Shown piece by piece: positions 37,399 through 46,778 of a stretch of 64,000 nucleotides of DNA. A model generated the notes under the pieces. That model worked only from the letters and a program-made list of their open reading frames with translations, ran no database searches and was not told the origin of the DNA. The stretch is from Candidatus Bathyarchaeota archaeon. Lineage in GTDB: Archaea; Thermoproteota; Bathyarchaeia; Bathyarchaeales; Bathycorpusculaceae. Numbering within the stretch: the stretch's first letter is position 1; every line of letters begins with the position of its first letter. Where the stretch lies: NCBI GenBank assembly GCA_903901015.1, contig CAIUPH010000054.1, forward strand, positions 1-64,000, in the 5' to 3' direction. The position numbers and the translations under genes are program-made.

Positions 37399-38073
37399 AT
37401 GCGCATCGTTGTTCGAATAGGCGGCTCAGTCGTTGCGAACCCAATCAACACTGAATTAATGGGCAAATACGCCGAAATAATCAGAACCGTGAAGCAGCAG
37501 GGAAACGAAGTTGCCGTGGTCGTTGGCGGCGGGGCGTTGGCGCGGGAATTCATCGGGTTCGCCAGGAGCTTGGGTTTGGATATGGCGGCGCAGGATGAGA
37601 TTGCCATTTCCTGTTCACGGCTGTTTGCGCAGTTGTTCCTAAAGAAACTCGGCGACGCCGCATGTAGCAAGGTTGCCATAACGCTTGACGATGCAGCTCA
37701 AGGCCTATCTGAGGGCAAGGTAGTTGTGATGGGCGGTTTAAAGCCGGGAATCACCACCGATACCGTTGCGGCGCTTGTGGCGGAACGCGTGGATGCAGAG
37801 TTGCTGGTTAAAGGCAGTGACCAAGACGGCGTATACGACAAAGACCCAAGAAAATATCCCGATGCAGTAAAAATCGACCACTTATCGATTGACGATTTAG
37901 CAAAAATCTTCGGCAGGAGCGAACACAAAGCGGGGATTCACCAGATAATCGACCCTGAAGCCATCAAAGTCCTCAAACGCAAACCCCTCAAGATAGTTGT
38001 GGTTAATGGGTTTAAGCCTGAGAACATGTTGGCGGCGATTAAAGGCGAAAAAGTGGGCACAGTTATAAGCTAA
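37399..38073 (+). CDS. pyrH: UMP kinase, archaeal type
   Basis: 'MRIVVRIGGSVVANP', 'VVVGGGALAREFIGFARSLG', 'KGSDQDGVYDKDPRKYPDA'. Confidence 0.93.
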   Translation: MRIVVRIGGSVVANPINTELMGKYAEIIRTVKQQGNEVAVVVGGGALAREFIGFARSLGLDMAAQDEIAISCSRLFAQLFLKKLGDAACSKVAITLDDAAQGLSEGKVVVMGGLKPGITTDTVAALVAERVDAELLVKGSDQDGVYDKDPRKYPDAVKIDHLSIDDLAKIFGRSEHKAGIHQIIDPEAIKVLKRKPLKIVVVNGFKPENMLAAIKGEKVGTVIS

Positions 38074-38288
38074 TTTTGTTCAGCGATGGATTCGGACCAT
38101 TGCCGCTTGACTTTGCATACGTCGGGGTCTTCGCAGTCGTCGTAACAGCCATATGCGTAGTGCTCTCGTGGAGATACCTCAATAAATAAGGGCAAACCAC
38201 CCTTCTTTTCTTTTTTATAAGTTAGCTATCCTTTATAAGATTGCATTATTTTCATGTTAAATTAACAAGTTAAGAAGAAGCGAAAAAA

Positions 38289-38987
38289 ATGTCAAAAACA
38301 ACTTCAGTCGTTGAAGCAATCAACGTCACAAAAACGTACATGCTGGGAAAAATCCCAGTTGAAGCACTCAGGGGAGTAAACCTCAAAGTTGAAACCGGAG
38401 ACTTCGTCTCCATCCTCGGCCCGTCGGGAAGCGGCAAATCAACCATGCTGAACCTAATCGGAGCCCTAGACAAACCCACCTCAGGCACTTTACTCATCGA
38501 CGGTGTGGACATCGGTAAACTCAACGATAACCAACTTGCAGATATTAGATTAAAAATCGGTTTTGTCTTCCAATTCTTCAATCTAATCCCAAGGTTGACT
38601 GCACACGACAACGTTGAATTAGCCATGTCGATTGCCAACGTGGGCAAAGCAGAGAAAAAGAAACGTGCACTCGACCTCTTAGAAACCGTCGGGTTAAAGG
38701 ACAGAGTGAACCATAAACCCGCGGAGCTAAGCGGCGGTCAACAGCAACGCGTCGCCATCGCACGCGCATTGGCAAACAACCCCAAGTTTCTGCTGTTGGA
38801 TGAGCCGACGGGAAACGTGGATTCCAAAACAGCAAGTGAAGTGCTGTCTTTAATCAAGAAACTCAACACGGAAAAAAACGTCAGCATCATCATGGTTACT
38901 CATGACCAGAATTTAGCAAGGGAAGCCAGAAGAACCGTGGAAATGTTTGACGGACAAATAACATCTGATATGGTGAATAACCAATGA
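38289..38987 (+). CDS. ABC transporter ATP-binding protein (MacB/LolD type)
   Basis: Walker A GPSGSGKST, signature LSGGQQQRVAIARAL, Walker B LLLDEPTG. Confidence 0.95.
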   Translation: MSKTTSVVEAINVTKTYMLGKIPVEALRGVNLKVETGDFVSILGPSGSGKSTMLNLIGALDKPTSGTLLIDGVDIGKLNDNQLADIRLKIGFVFQFFNLIPRLTAHDNVELAMSIANVGKAEKKKRALDLLETVGLKDRVNHKPAELSGGQQQRVAIARALANNPKFLLLDEPTGNVDSKTASEVLSLIKKLNTEKNVSIIMVTHDQNLAREARRTVEMFDGQITSDMVNNQ

Positions 38988-40315
38988 AGACTATAGATAT
39001 TTTTGGATACGCGTTTAGCGCGATTAAACTTCGCAAGCTCCGCGCAGCATTAACCACGTTGGGCGTTATCATAGGCATCGCAGCCATAGTGGCTTTGCTG
39101 TCGATTACACAGGGTCTGCAGGCTACCTTAACCGGCCAGCTTAACCAGGGATTATCAGCTAACACCTTAATCGTTACACCAGGTACCGGAGGTGCTTTAG
39201 CTGGTGCAAGCAGCGGAGGCGGTGGCGGCGGATTCGGAGGCGGAGGAAGCGGTGGTGCAGCTCTTGGAGGCGGAACCAGCAGCAACTCAGGTTTCAACTT
39301 ATACGTTAACTACACAAGCGAAATCGACGCATTATCGCCAGACATCACGTCTTCGCTCGCCATAATAAGCCGCACAGGATACATCCAAACTGGCACCTTG
39401 AATAGGACTGTTACGATTTACGGTGTTGACTTCAACCAGTACTCTCAACTCTACGGCACCACATTTTTAGCCGCAAGCGGAACAATACCCACTAGTCCAG
39501 CTGAAACCTCCGCAGTAGTGGGCACACGCGTTAACCAGCCGGGACAAAACGGAACCATATTCTTCGGCGCAGGCGACAGCATCAACATCATCTGGGCTAA
39601 CGCAACGGTTCTGCCGCCAGTGAACGAGACCTATACATCCAACGTAGCGGGTGTCCTTGGCAAAATCGGCGGTTTCGGCATCGGCGGACCATCAGACACA
39701 GGCGTCTACATCCCAATCGACAAGGCAGAGAGCTTCTTTGGAACTAACCAAGCTGACATGATACTTGTCCAGCTCAAGAGCAGCGACAACGCAACCGTCA
39801 GCACCGTTTCAAAACTCATAACTGACCACTTCAGCAACCAAGTATCCGTCATATCCGCAACCGCAGTCCTAAGCTTACTCACAAGCATCTTTAGCATTCT
39901 GCAACTGTTCCTTGGCGGAATCGCAGCAATCTCGCTTCTCGTCGCTGGCATCGGAATAATGAACATAATGATTGTCTCGCTGATTGAACGTACACGCGAA
40001 ATCGGCATCCTCAAAGCACTCGGCATGAAGAGCAGAACCGTCCTGACCATATTCCTTGGCGAATCAGTGATAATTGGCTTAATCGGCGCAGTCGTAGGCA
40101 TTGTGCTCGGCTGGATATTAGCAAACATCACTGCAAGAGTCTTGGGTTCAGGATTTTTCGGCGGAGGCGGCGGATTCACTATAACACCGTTGCTGACTCC
40201 AGAAGTGTTTGTGGGCGCTTTAGCGTTCGGCATCGGCGTGAGCGTAATCTTCGCGTTGTACCCCGCGTGGCGCGCCTCAAAACTTAAGCCAGTAGAAGCC
40301 TTACGGTACGAGTAG
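38984..40315 (+). CDS. ABC transporter permease (MacB/FtsX type)
   Basis: N-terminal TM, periplasmic-type domain, C-terminal FtsX-like 'RTREIGILKALGMKSRTVLTIFLGESVIIGLIGAVVGI'. Confidence 0.92.
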   Translation: MKTIDIFGYAFSAIKLRKLRAALTTLGVIIGIAAIVALLSITQGLQATLTGQLNQGLSANTLIVTPGTGGALAGASSGGGGGGFGGGGSGGAALGGGTSSNSGFNLYVNYTSEIDALSPDITSSLAIISRTGYIQTGTLNRTVTIYGVDFNQYSQLYGTTFLAASGTIPTSPAETSAVVGTRVNQPGQNGTIFFGAGDSINIIWANATVLPPVNETYTSNVAGVLGKIGGFGIGGPSDTGVYIPIDKAESFFGTNQADMILVQLKSSDNATVSTVSKLITDHFSNQVSVISATAVLSLLTSIFSILQLFLGGIAAISLLVAGIGIMNIMIVSLIERTREIGILKALGMKSRTVLTIFLGESVIIGLIGAVVGIVLGWILANITARVLGSGFFGGGGGFTITPLLTPEVFVGALAFGIGVSVIFALYPAWRASKLKPVEALRYE

Positions 40316-40411
40316 GGCAATCTACTTTTTCCTTTTTTCTTTTAGTTTTTATTACAAACTTTTGAAAAGCTTTAAGAAACCAATATCACACCGTATTCGT
40401 GAGGTTTCTAT

Positions 40412-40858
40412 GTGAAACGCTTATACCCAGACCAACCCGTCGTAGGCGTCGGCTCCGTAATAGTCAAAGATGGCAAATTAGTGCTCATTAAACGCGGCAA
40501 TGAACCCAGCAAAGGCAAATGGTCCATTCCAGGCGGACACGTCGAACTCGGCGAATGCCTCGAAACCGCAGTTATCCGCGAAACCAAAGAAGAAACCTGC
40601 CTAGACGCCGACAACCCACGCCTCGTCGACGTGGTGGATAACGTGGATTTGGATGAACAGGGCAAAATCAAATACCACTACGTCATCGTCGACTACCTCG
40701 TCCACGTAAAAAGCGGCGACATCCAAGCTGCAAGCGATGCGGCAGAACTGCGCTGGGTGCCCTTCGGCGAAGTGGAAAATTACAATTTGACGGCTTCTTT
40801 TCGGGTTTTCTTCACGAAAAACAGGGAAAAACTGGAGAAAGCCACTTCTTATCGATGA
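40412..40858 (+). CDS. NUDIX hydrolase
   Basis: Nudix box GGHVELGECLETAVIRETKEET. Confidence 0.92.
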   Translation: MKRLYPDQPVVGVGSVIVKDGKLVLIKRGNEPSKGKWSIPGGHVELGECLETAVIRETKEETCLDADNPRLVDVVDNVDLDEQGKIKYHYVIVDYLVHVKSGDIQAASDAAELRWVPFGEVENYNLTASFRVFFTKNREKLEKATSYR

Positions 40859-40920
40859 AGAACAGGCGAGCCGCGGCGGTACCAATACGCTCAAAAACGC
40901 CCTCCAGCATAACTTATGCC

Positions 40921-41994
40921 ATGAGCCGTTTACCCATAAAACCAGGCGTATTTGTTCAAAACATTAGGATTCAGCCGCAGTCAATTGAAGGTGTAAGCAC
41001 AAGCACCGCCGCCTTTTTAGGGGAAACTCAAGCTGGCCCCAGTGCCCCAACACTTGTCACCAGCTTCACTGAATACCAGAAACTCTTCGGCGGTTACTTT
41101 GACGAGGGCAAGTATTTGCCGTATGTTGTTGAAGGGTTCTTTGGGAACGGTGGTAAACGCTGTTTTGTATGCAGCGTGAATGATGGAGATTATGCAGGTG
41201 CTCTTGCTAAACTTGAAGCCTTGGATGCCTCTATTATTTATGCGCCAAACGCACAAGCCACAGCAGGTTTAGCTTCAGCGTTGATTAGTCACTGTGAACG
41301 GTTGAGGAACCGCTTTGCCATTATTGATTCCATAAAAGGTCAAGACCCATCCAGCGTAACTAAACCAGGTGACTCTTCGTTTGCGGCTTTGTATTACCCT
41401 TGGATTTACGTTAAAGAAACTGGGACTGGTCGGTTGTGTTTGGTTCCGATGGGCGGGCATGTTGCAGGAATCTATGTTCACACTGACATTGAGCTGGGAG
41501 TCCATAAAGCGCCGTCTAGCCAGTTGGTTAATGGTGCAGTGGGCTTAGAGGTTGTGATGAAGTCGTATCAACAAGACAGCCTGATGCCACAGGGAATAAA
41601 CAGCATCCGCAGCTTCCCGGGCAGAGGACTACTTCTATGGGGCGCCAGAACCCTGTCCAGCGATTCAGAATGGAAGTACGTCAATTTGCGCAGGTTAATG
41701 ATTTATCTTGAGCAATCCATCAAGAAAGGCACTATCTGGGTAACATTTGAACCGAACAATGTGTCAACGTGGGCTAAAGTGAAATCGCAAACAGAGAATT
41801 TTCTGACGCAAACATGGAAAAGCGGCATGTTGATGGGCGCCAGTCAGCAGGAAGCGTTCTTTGTGCATTGCGACAAAACCACCATGACTCAAAACGACAT
41901 CAATAACGGGCGAATAATAGTGCTCATCGGTGTGGCAGTCGCCAAACCAGCCGAATTCACAATCTTTAGAGTCGCCCAAACCGTTTCTTCTTAA
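40921..41994 (+). CDS. contractile phage-tail sheath-like protein
   Basis: 'KPGVFVQNIRIQPQSIEGVSTSTAAFLGETQAGPSAPTLVTSFTEYQKLFGG' and C-terminal 'NNGRIIVLIGVAVAKPAEFTIFRVAQ' match the tail-sheath family. Confidence 0.88.
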   Translation: MSRLPIKPGVFVQNIRIQPQSIEGVSTSTAAFLGETQAGPSAPTLVTSFTEYQKLFGGYFDEGKYLPYVVEGFFGNGGKRCFVCSVNDGDYAGALAKLEALDASIIYAPNAQATAGLASALISHCERLRNRFAIIDSIKGQDPSSVTKPGDSSFAALYYPWIYVKETGTGRLCLVPMGGHVAGIYVHTDIELGVHKAPSSQLVNGAVGLEVVMKSYQQDSLMPQGINSIRSFPGRGLLLWGARTLSSDSEWKYVNLRRLMIYLEQSIKKGTIWVTFEPNNVSTWAKVKSQTENFLTQTWKSGMLMGASQQEAFFVHCDKTTMTQNDINNGRIIVLIGVAVAKPAEFTIFRVAQTVSS

Positions 41995-42026
41995 GTTTTA
42001 AATATCAATTTGCCCAACAATGTTTT

Positions 42027-42524
42027 ATGGAAATTAAGGATTTAATCGGGTACAATCATGTTGTCCGCGGGCTCTATTTCGACGCCATGGCAAAGATGCC
42101 TTGGAGCGAGGTTGTTGAGCCTCGGGGTTTAAGTTTTAATTCGATGCGGGATGTGTTTTTGCATTTGATGCTTGTTGAGGACCGCTGGATAAGCTATACT
42201 ATTCCTGGTTGCTTCAAGGAGTGGGTTGACCCTGATTTTGATGCCTTCAAAGATTTCGCCGCGCTCAAACAGTACATGCAGCAAACAAAAGTTAACACTG
42301 AAAAGTACCTGGAAACGCTCTCAGAAAAAGAGTTGACGCGCCAAATCGTTATTCCATGGGGCGACAAACCCTGCACCTACATAACCGTCGAGAAAGCCTT
42401 AACCCACATGGTGCTCGAAGACATGATTCATTATGGCGAGTTGTCAGCGGCGTTCTGGCAGATGGATTTGGCGGCGCCCTACATGGGATTCTGGCGGTTC
42501 AAGCAGGTTCAGCAAGGTTTATAG
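42027..42524 (+). CDS. DinB-like four-helix protein
   Basis: 'LFLHLMLVEDRWISY'-type and 'ALTHMVLEDMIHYGELSA' His motifs. Confidence 0.7.
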   Translation: MEIKDLIGYNHVVRGLYFDAMAKMPWSEVVEPRGLSFNSMRDVFLHLMLVEDRWISYTIPGCFKEWVDPDFDAFKDFAALKQYMQQTKVNTEKYLETLSEKELTRQIVIPWGDKPCTYITVEKALTHMVLEDMIHYGELSAAFWQMDLAAPYMGFWRFKQVQQGL

Positions 42525-42586
42525 TGCAATCTATCCATTGTATTTTTAGCGATTTCTAAAAATTTAATTGCAGTGGAGGTGAAATT

Positions 42587-42679
42587 TTGCCGGATATTGT
42601 TGACGCCACAATGGCATCAGGCATGAATAAACTTGCCGACCGTTACCGTGTTTTCACGAACATATTTGGAGCCTATTAG
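42587..42679 (+). CDS. 30-aa ORF with TTG start, ending inside the dispersed repeat
   Basis: GGAGGT upstream; (M)PDIVDATMASGMNKLADRYRVFTNIFGAY*. Confidence 0.35.
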   Translation: MPDIVDATMASGMNKLADRYRVFTNIFGAY

Positions 42680-42752
42680 AAACTCATTGCAGAAACCTAT
42701 AGGGGGTAGGTGCTTCACTAAGGGTGGTAGGTCGCTATTGGCGATTTTCAAG
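42651..42752. repeat. dispersed repeat, copy 2 (A + B parts)
   Basis: A part matches 37266-37326; B part CCTATAGGGGGTAGGTGCTTCACTAAGGGTGGTAGG...CTATTGGCGATTTT matches about 59720-59773. Confidence 0.8.
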
Positions 42753-42844
42753 GCTATTAGAATGTTGAATTTCCGTGTCTAAAAAAATGAGAGGGATATT
42801 TGAGGAAACAGTTTTGAGTTGAGCAAACCAAAAAAGAAAGGGAG

Positions 42845-44848
42845 TTACCCGAGGTTCACTGTTGCGATTTCTGACATGTCGGTTAAGCTGGTAAGTTTTA
42901 CTTCTCCGTTGGAGAAGGTGTAGAGTGTGTTGTCGATGTAGAGTGAGCGTGTTATCCATTCGTTTTGAATGTTGTAAAGTGTTGAATCGTCGCTGAGGTA
43001 TCCGCGGTTGTTTAGCAATGTCGAGTTTAAGTGAGTAACGGTGCCCTTCAAAGAAAAGCCGCTGTTCGTGTTGATGTTAAAGACGTATGCACCCTGCCAG
43101 CTTTCCATGGATGATGTAGCTGCGTCGCTTGTGCTCCCCTGTGGCACAGGTGGAGCTATTTTGCCGTCTCCAAAGGTCGATGTGTAGTTGCTGTAATAGT
43201 TGTTTATTGAAACAGGAATAACGAGCAGCTGTTTTTGCAGGTTAAAGAGCAGAGCTTTCGGGTCATTTAACGCGTTGGAGGAGGTGTAATTGCCCTCTAC
43301 AGTGTACTTTGCTGTTTCCTTGGGGTTGTTTATGTCGGTGGCGTCGAAGAGCGAAAGTTTAAGGTTAGAGTTCTCTGCGCCAGAGCTTATGGTGTTATCT
43401 ACACCTATGCCGATAACGTGGTTTTCATCGTAAGGCTGCAGAAAACTTGAGTAGCCTGGAAGTTTTAGTTCACCCGCAACTTTAGGAGCCGCTGGATTAC
43501 TCAGGTCGATTACGAAGAACGGGTCAGTCTGCTTGAACGTCACAAGATAACATTTGTCGCCCATAAAACGCGCAGCATAAATCGATTCACCGTTTGCTAA
43601 ACCTTCAAGTTTGCCTATGGCGGTTAAGTTCTGGTTTAACACATAGATGTTGTTGGTTCTCGACTGCCAATCCGTGGTAACAGCGATTCTAAAGTTGCCA
43701 TTGAATTCATCCATCGAATACTGGTTTATTACGTCGCCTGGAACGTTGCCTTGAGCTTCAAAAGCCAATTGCAAACCGTCTATTTTCACCCTGTAAACTG
43801 ATGTGGTTTCGGTCCCGTTAACGTATCTTGGAAATGTAACGTAGAGGTTGCTTTGGGAAACGTACATTGCGCTTGCGCCACTCATCAACACTGTCATGTT
43901 CGTGGGTGCTTGCTGGTCGTTTGCAACATTGATGCCGTAGAAACTCGTGAAGGAATAGCCACTTGATTGGTTCATGTCGGCGTAGTAGATGCTTGTCGGA
44001 GTTGCACTGTATGCCTCTCCATCATTGTAGACGGCTGGAACCGTAACGGCGTCGTTGTAAACCCATGCGTTCTGGCTGGTCACTGCGTAAACATAGTTAC
44101 CTATCATGCGAGAGTTGAAGTAGCTGCCGCTGACGGTGAAGTTACGTGTTAAAACTGGGTTAGCCTTGTTTGAAATGTCATAGATAGTTATGGATGTGGA
44201 TGCGTCGCTGGAGAATGGCATAATCATAGAGTACATTGGAATGACACCGTACGTTTGGTATTGGCTCGATAACACCACGAGTCGATTGCTATCGTTACTA
44301 AGAAAAAGCCCCTGTGGAGACGTGTTGTTGCCAAGGTCGATTTTAGACACAACTTTGGGGTTTTGTGGGTCAGCGTTTAAAATGAAGACGTTATTGCTTG
44401 TTTGCGAAGAGTAACTGTAGATATAGCCGTAATTGCTGTTTTGAGTGCTGGATAATGTATAGATGTATTGTCCATCTGTTTTCACGGTGTCGGATTCATC
44501 TACGCCGGCAACCTGAATGTTAGTGGTTGAGTGGTCAGCTGTTAAACCATTCGTGCCGTATGAAATATGTGCCGGAACAGGAGCAAAACCTGAACTCTGC
44601 GGGGTCTCAACGCCATACTCAAAATTAGCTGAACCGCCCAGCGTGTTGCTTACAAGGTAATTTTTGAGTTCAGCTATCGAAGAAAAAGTTTTCATGCCTG
44701 AAACAGGTGGTAACTGGGAAATTTGAAGGACGGGCAAAAGCGACGGCGATGAACCAAAAGTGTAAACCATGGAAATAAGAACAATTGCGAACATAACTGC
44801 TGCGATTGCGTAAATACTTGTTTTTCTTCTGACTTCTTTTTGCACCAT
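42845..44848 (-). CDS. secreted C-terminal beta-propeller protein (COG4880-like)
   Basis: N-terminal TM; 'TTNIQVAGVDESDTVKTDGQYIYTLS'; 'AYVFNINTNSGFSLKGTVTHLN'. Confidence 0.85.
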   Translation of the reverse strand: MVQKEVRRKTSIYAIAAVMFAIVLISMVYTFGSSPSLLPVLQISQLPPVSGMKTFSSIAELKNYLVSNTLGGSANFEYGVETPQSSGFAPVPAHISYGTNGLTADHSTTNIQVAGVDESDTVKTDGQYIYTLSSTQNSNYGYIYSYSSQTSNNVFILNADPQNPKVVSKIDLGNNTSPQGLFLSNDSNRLVVLSSQYQTYGVIPMYSMIMPFSSDASTSITIYDISNKANPVLTRNFTVSGSYFNSRMIGNYVYAVTSQNAWVYNDAVTVPAVYNDGEAYSATPTSIYYADMNQSSGYSFTSFYGINVANDQQAPTNMTVLMSGASAMYVSQSNLYVTFPRYVNGTETTSVYRVKIDGLQLAFEAQGNVPGDVINQYSMDEFNGNFRIAVTTDWQSRTNNIYVLNQNLTAIGKLEGLANGESIYAARFMGDKCYLVTFKQTDPFFVIDLSNPAAPKVAGELKLPGYSSFLQPYDENHVIGIGVDNTISSGAENSNLKLSLFDATDINNPKETAKYTVEGNYTSSNALNDPKALLFNLQKQLLVIPVSINNYYSNYTSTFGDGKIAPPVPQGSTSDAATSSMESWQGAYVFNINTNSGFSLKGTVTHLNSTLLNNRGYLSDDSTLYNIQNEWITRSLYIDNTLYTFSNGEVKLTSLTDMSEIATVNLG

Positions 44849-44923
44849 ACTTTTTTTCTCCGTGGTAGATGTTACGTGACCATTTTATTTTATCCTAAGC
44901 ACGCGAACAACCTGTACTAACAT

Positions 44924-45370
44924 TTAGAATGGCCTCATTTCCCATATGCGGTAAGCTTCATACCAGAATACCGCGCATACGATGGCGCCAAACGAAATGA
45001 TGAACAAGTTGTCACGGGTAAAACTGTTAACTATAATGAGCAGGTAAGCCGCGTAGAAAACGGTTGAGAACAGGGCGTAGAAGAAGAAACGTGGAAAGAG
45101 CAGTTTCCCCAGTTTCACGTAGTGACGAAGCACACCAATTTTTACTTGTCCAACCAGCAGGTAGTGACCGCCGACTTCCTGCTTTTCAACCAACCCCAGT
45201 TCCCGTAGCTGTTCAAGATGGTGGAAAGCGATGCTGGGGCTGCTAAAATGCAGGGCACGTTGAACTTCGCGCACACCTACGGGGGCGCCGGTTTTTAGGA
45301 GGAACCAGTAGACTTTCCATGCTTTGCCGCGCAGTGAATACTCGAGGTCTGCTTCGTTGTTGCCGTTCAA
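44924..45370 (-). CDS. winged-helix regulator with C-terminal TM segments
   Basis: 'VYWFLLKTGAPVGVREVQRALHFSSPSIAFHHLEQLRELGLVEK' then two TM helices. Confidence 0.8.
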   Translation of the reverse strand: MNGNNEADLEYSLRGKAWKVYWFLLKTGAPVGVREVQRALHFSSPSIAFHHLEQLRELGLVEKQEVGGHYLLVGQVKIGVLRHYVKLGKLLFPRFFFYALFSTVFYAAYLLIIVNSFTRDNLFIISFGAIVCAVFWYEAYRIWEMRPF

Positions 45371-45710
45371 CCGTAACCACTCAGACCATAGAGATTACTG
45401 GCTGGATATAAGTCCAGTTATTAGAACAGAGTTTTCTGCAATTCAATCAACCAAAGCAGTTAAGGTTTTTGCGTTTTTCAAAGTTAAAACTGGACAAATC
45501 AAAGACAAGGACGGCAAAACGAAATAAGGACGCAGGACAGTTTGATAGTGAGGAGGGTTCAAAATAAAAAGCAAAACAAAAAACAAACCGAAAAGTGAAA
45601 AACAGACAAACCAAACAAAAAACAAAGGCAAGAAGGAATGGAAGCAAAGATAAAAGAAAATACTGATGCAACCACAGAAATGAGCAGGATTTGAACGTGG
45701 ATTCAGCAGT

Positions 45711-46712
45711 TTATGGCTTCCAAAAATCCATATACATTTGAGCGCAGCAATACGATGAAAAAGCCGTGTTGTAACCCTTGTTTTTTGAGTATTCAATCGC
45801 TGTTTCGCTGGGGAAAGCGATTGCATCTACCCCAGCCTTCAAAGCTAAAACGTCGGTTTCACCGCGGCTTTTGCCTTTTGGCCGCATGCACCCCAGCACC
45901 AGAGGCGTTTTGGGAAACATCTGGCGTGCAACCGCGGCGACTTTGGCGATGTCAGCGGGTTGTGGCGGCGGCGTCTTAGCCATGGCGGTTCCACGTATGG
46001 GCATGAACGCGATAATCACCAGCGCCGAAGGCTTCTCCCGCTGTATCATCTGGAGAGCGCGTAGTTCACCGTCGAGTTTGCCTTCGTTTAACCCGACGAT
46101 GACGTGAGGCACCAAATTCAGTTTAGCCTGCGACAGCGCCCAAAGCGAATCCGCATAATCCTGCACTGTGACTTTGAGGTTGAAGATTTTCCCGACGGTT
46201 TCAGCCGAACCCATCACGTCGATTAACGCGGCATCAACCCCCGCAGCCTTGAGTGCACATGCAGTTTTCTGTGTAATTATTCCCGTATGAACAAAAACTG
46301 TCAAGCCCAGTTCCCGCTTAAACCTTTTCAGAGCGGGCACAAACTCGTCAAGAGGCACCGAACCGTCGGATAAGCATCCGCCGCTTACAAGACAGCCCAC
46401 CGCGCCATCCCTTTTCAGTTTCAAGCCCAATTCGTACAGCTCGGTTGGTGAGAGCGCGGGATGCATGGTTTCAAGGACTGTGCCGCCGCAGTGTTTGCAG
46501 TTCAAGGCGCAGGTGTTGCCCGTGACGGAGATGGTTGGGAACGCCGTTGTTGAGGAGCAGAAATGCGTGGTTTTGTAGTAGGTGAAGCTGGGGGCGTAGA
46601 AGCGGATTTCGCGGCTCCTCGGCTTGAAAGCGCCTGAGTCCAGTAGACCACGGAGTTCTTTTTCGTTTAGGTTCCAAATCTCTTCAGGCGTTGGCTGCAG
46701 CATAGTTTTCAA
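45711..46712 (-). CDS. radical SAM protein, archaeal biotin-synthase-like family
   Basis: 'ISVTGNTCALNCKHCGGTVLETM' CxxxCxxC motif. Confidence 0.88.
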   Translation of the reverse strand: MKTMLQPTPEEIWNLNEKELRGLLDSGAFKPRSREIRFYAPSFTYYKTTHFCSSTTAFPTISVTGNTCALNCKHCGGTVLETMHPALSPTELYELGLKLKRDGAVGCLVSGGCLSDGSVPLDEFVPALKRFKRELGLTVFVHTGIITQKTACALKAAGVDAALIDVMGSAETVGKIFNLKVTVQDYADSLWALSQAKLNLVPHVIVGLNEGKLDGELRALQMIQREKPSALVIIAFMPIRGTAMAKTPPPQPADIAKVAAVARQMFPKTPLVLGCMRPKGKSRGETDVLALKAGVDAIAFPSETAIEYSKNKGYNTAFSSYCCAQMYMDFWKP

Positions 46713-46778
46713 GCAAAGAATCCGTCGGCTGCCTTAATAGTTTACCGCAAACCCAATTTCACCGTTCAAAATAAAGAG

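Noticed and set aside
45680-45715. tRNA T-arm-like string GGATTTGAACGTGG
   Set aside because: The flanking bases do not form a T-stem on either strand; likely chance resemblance.
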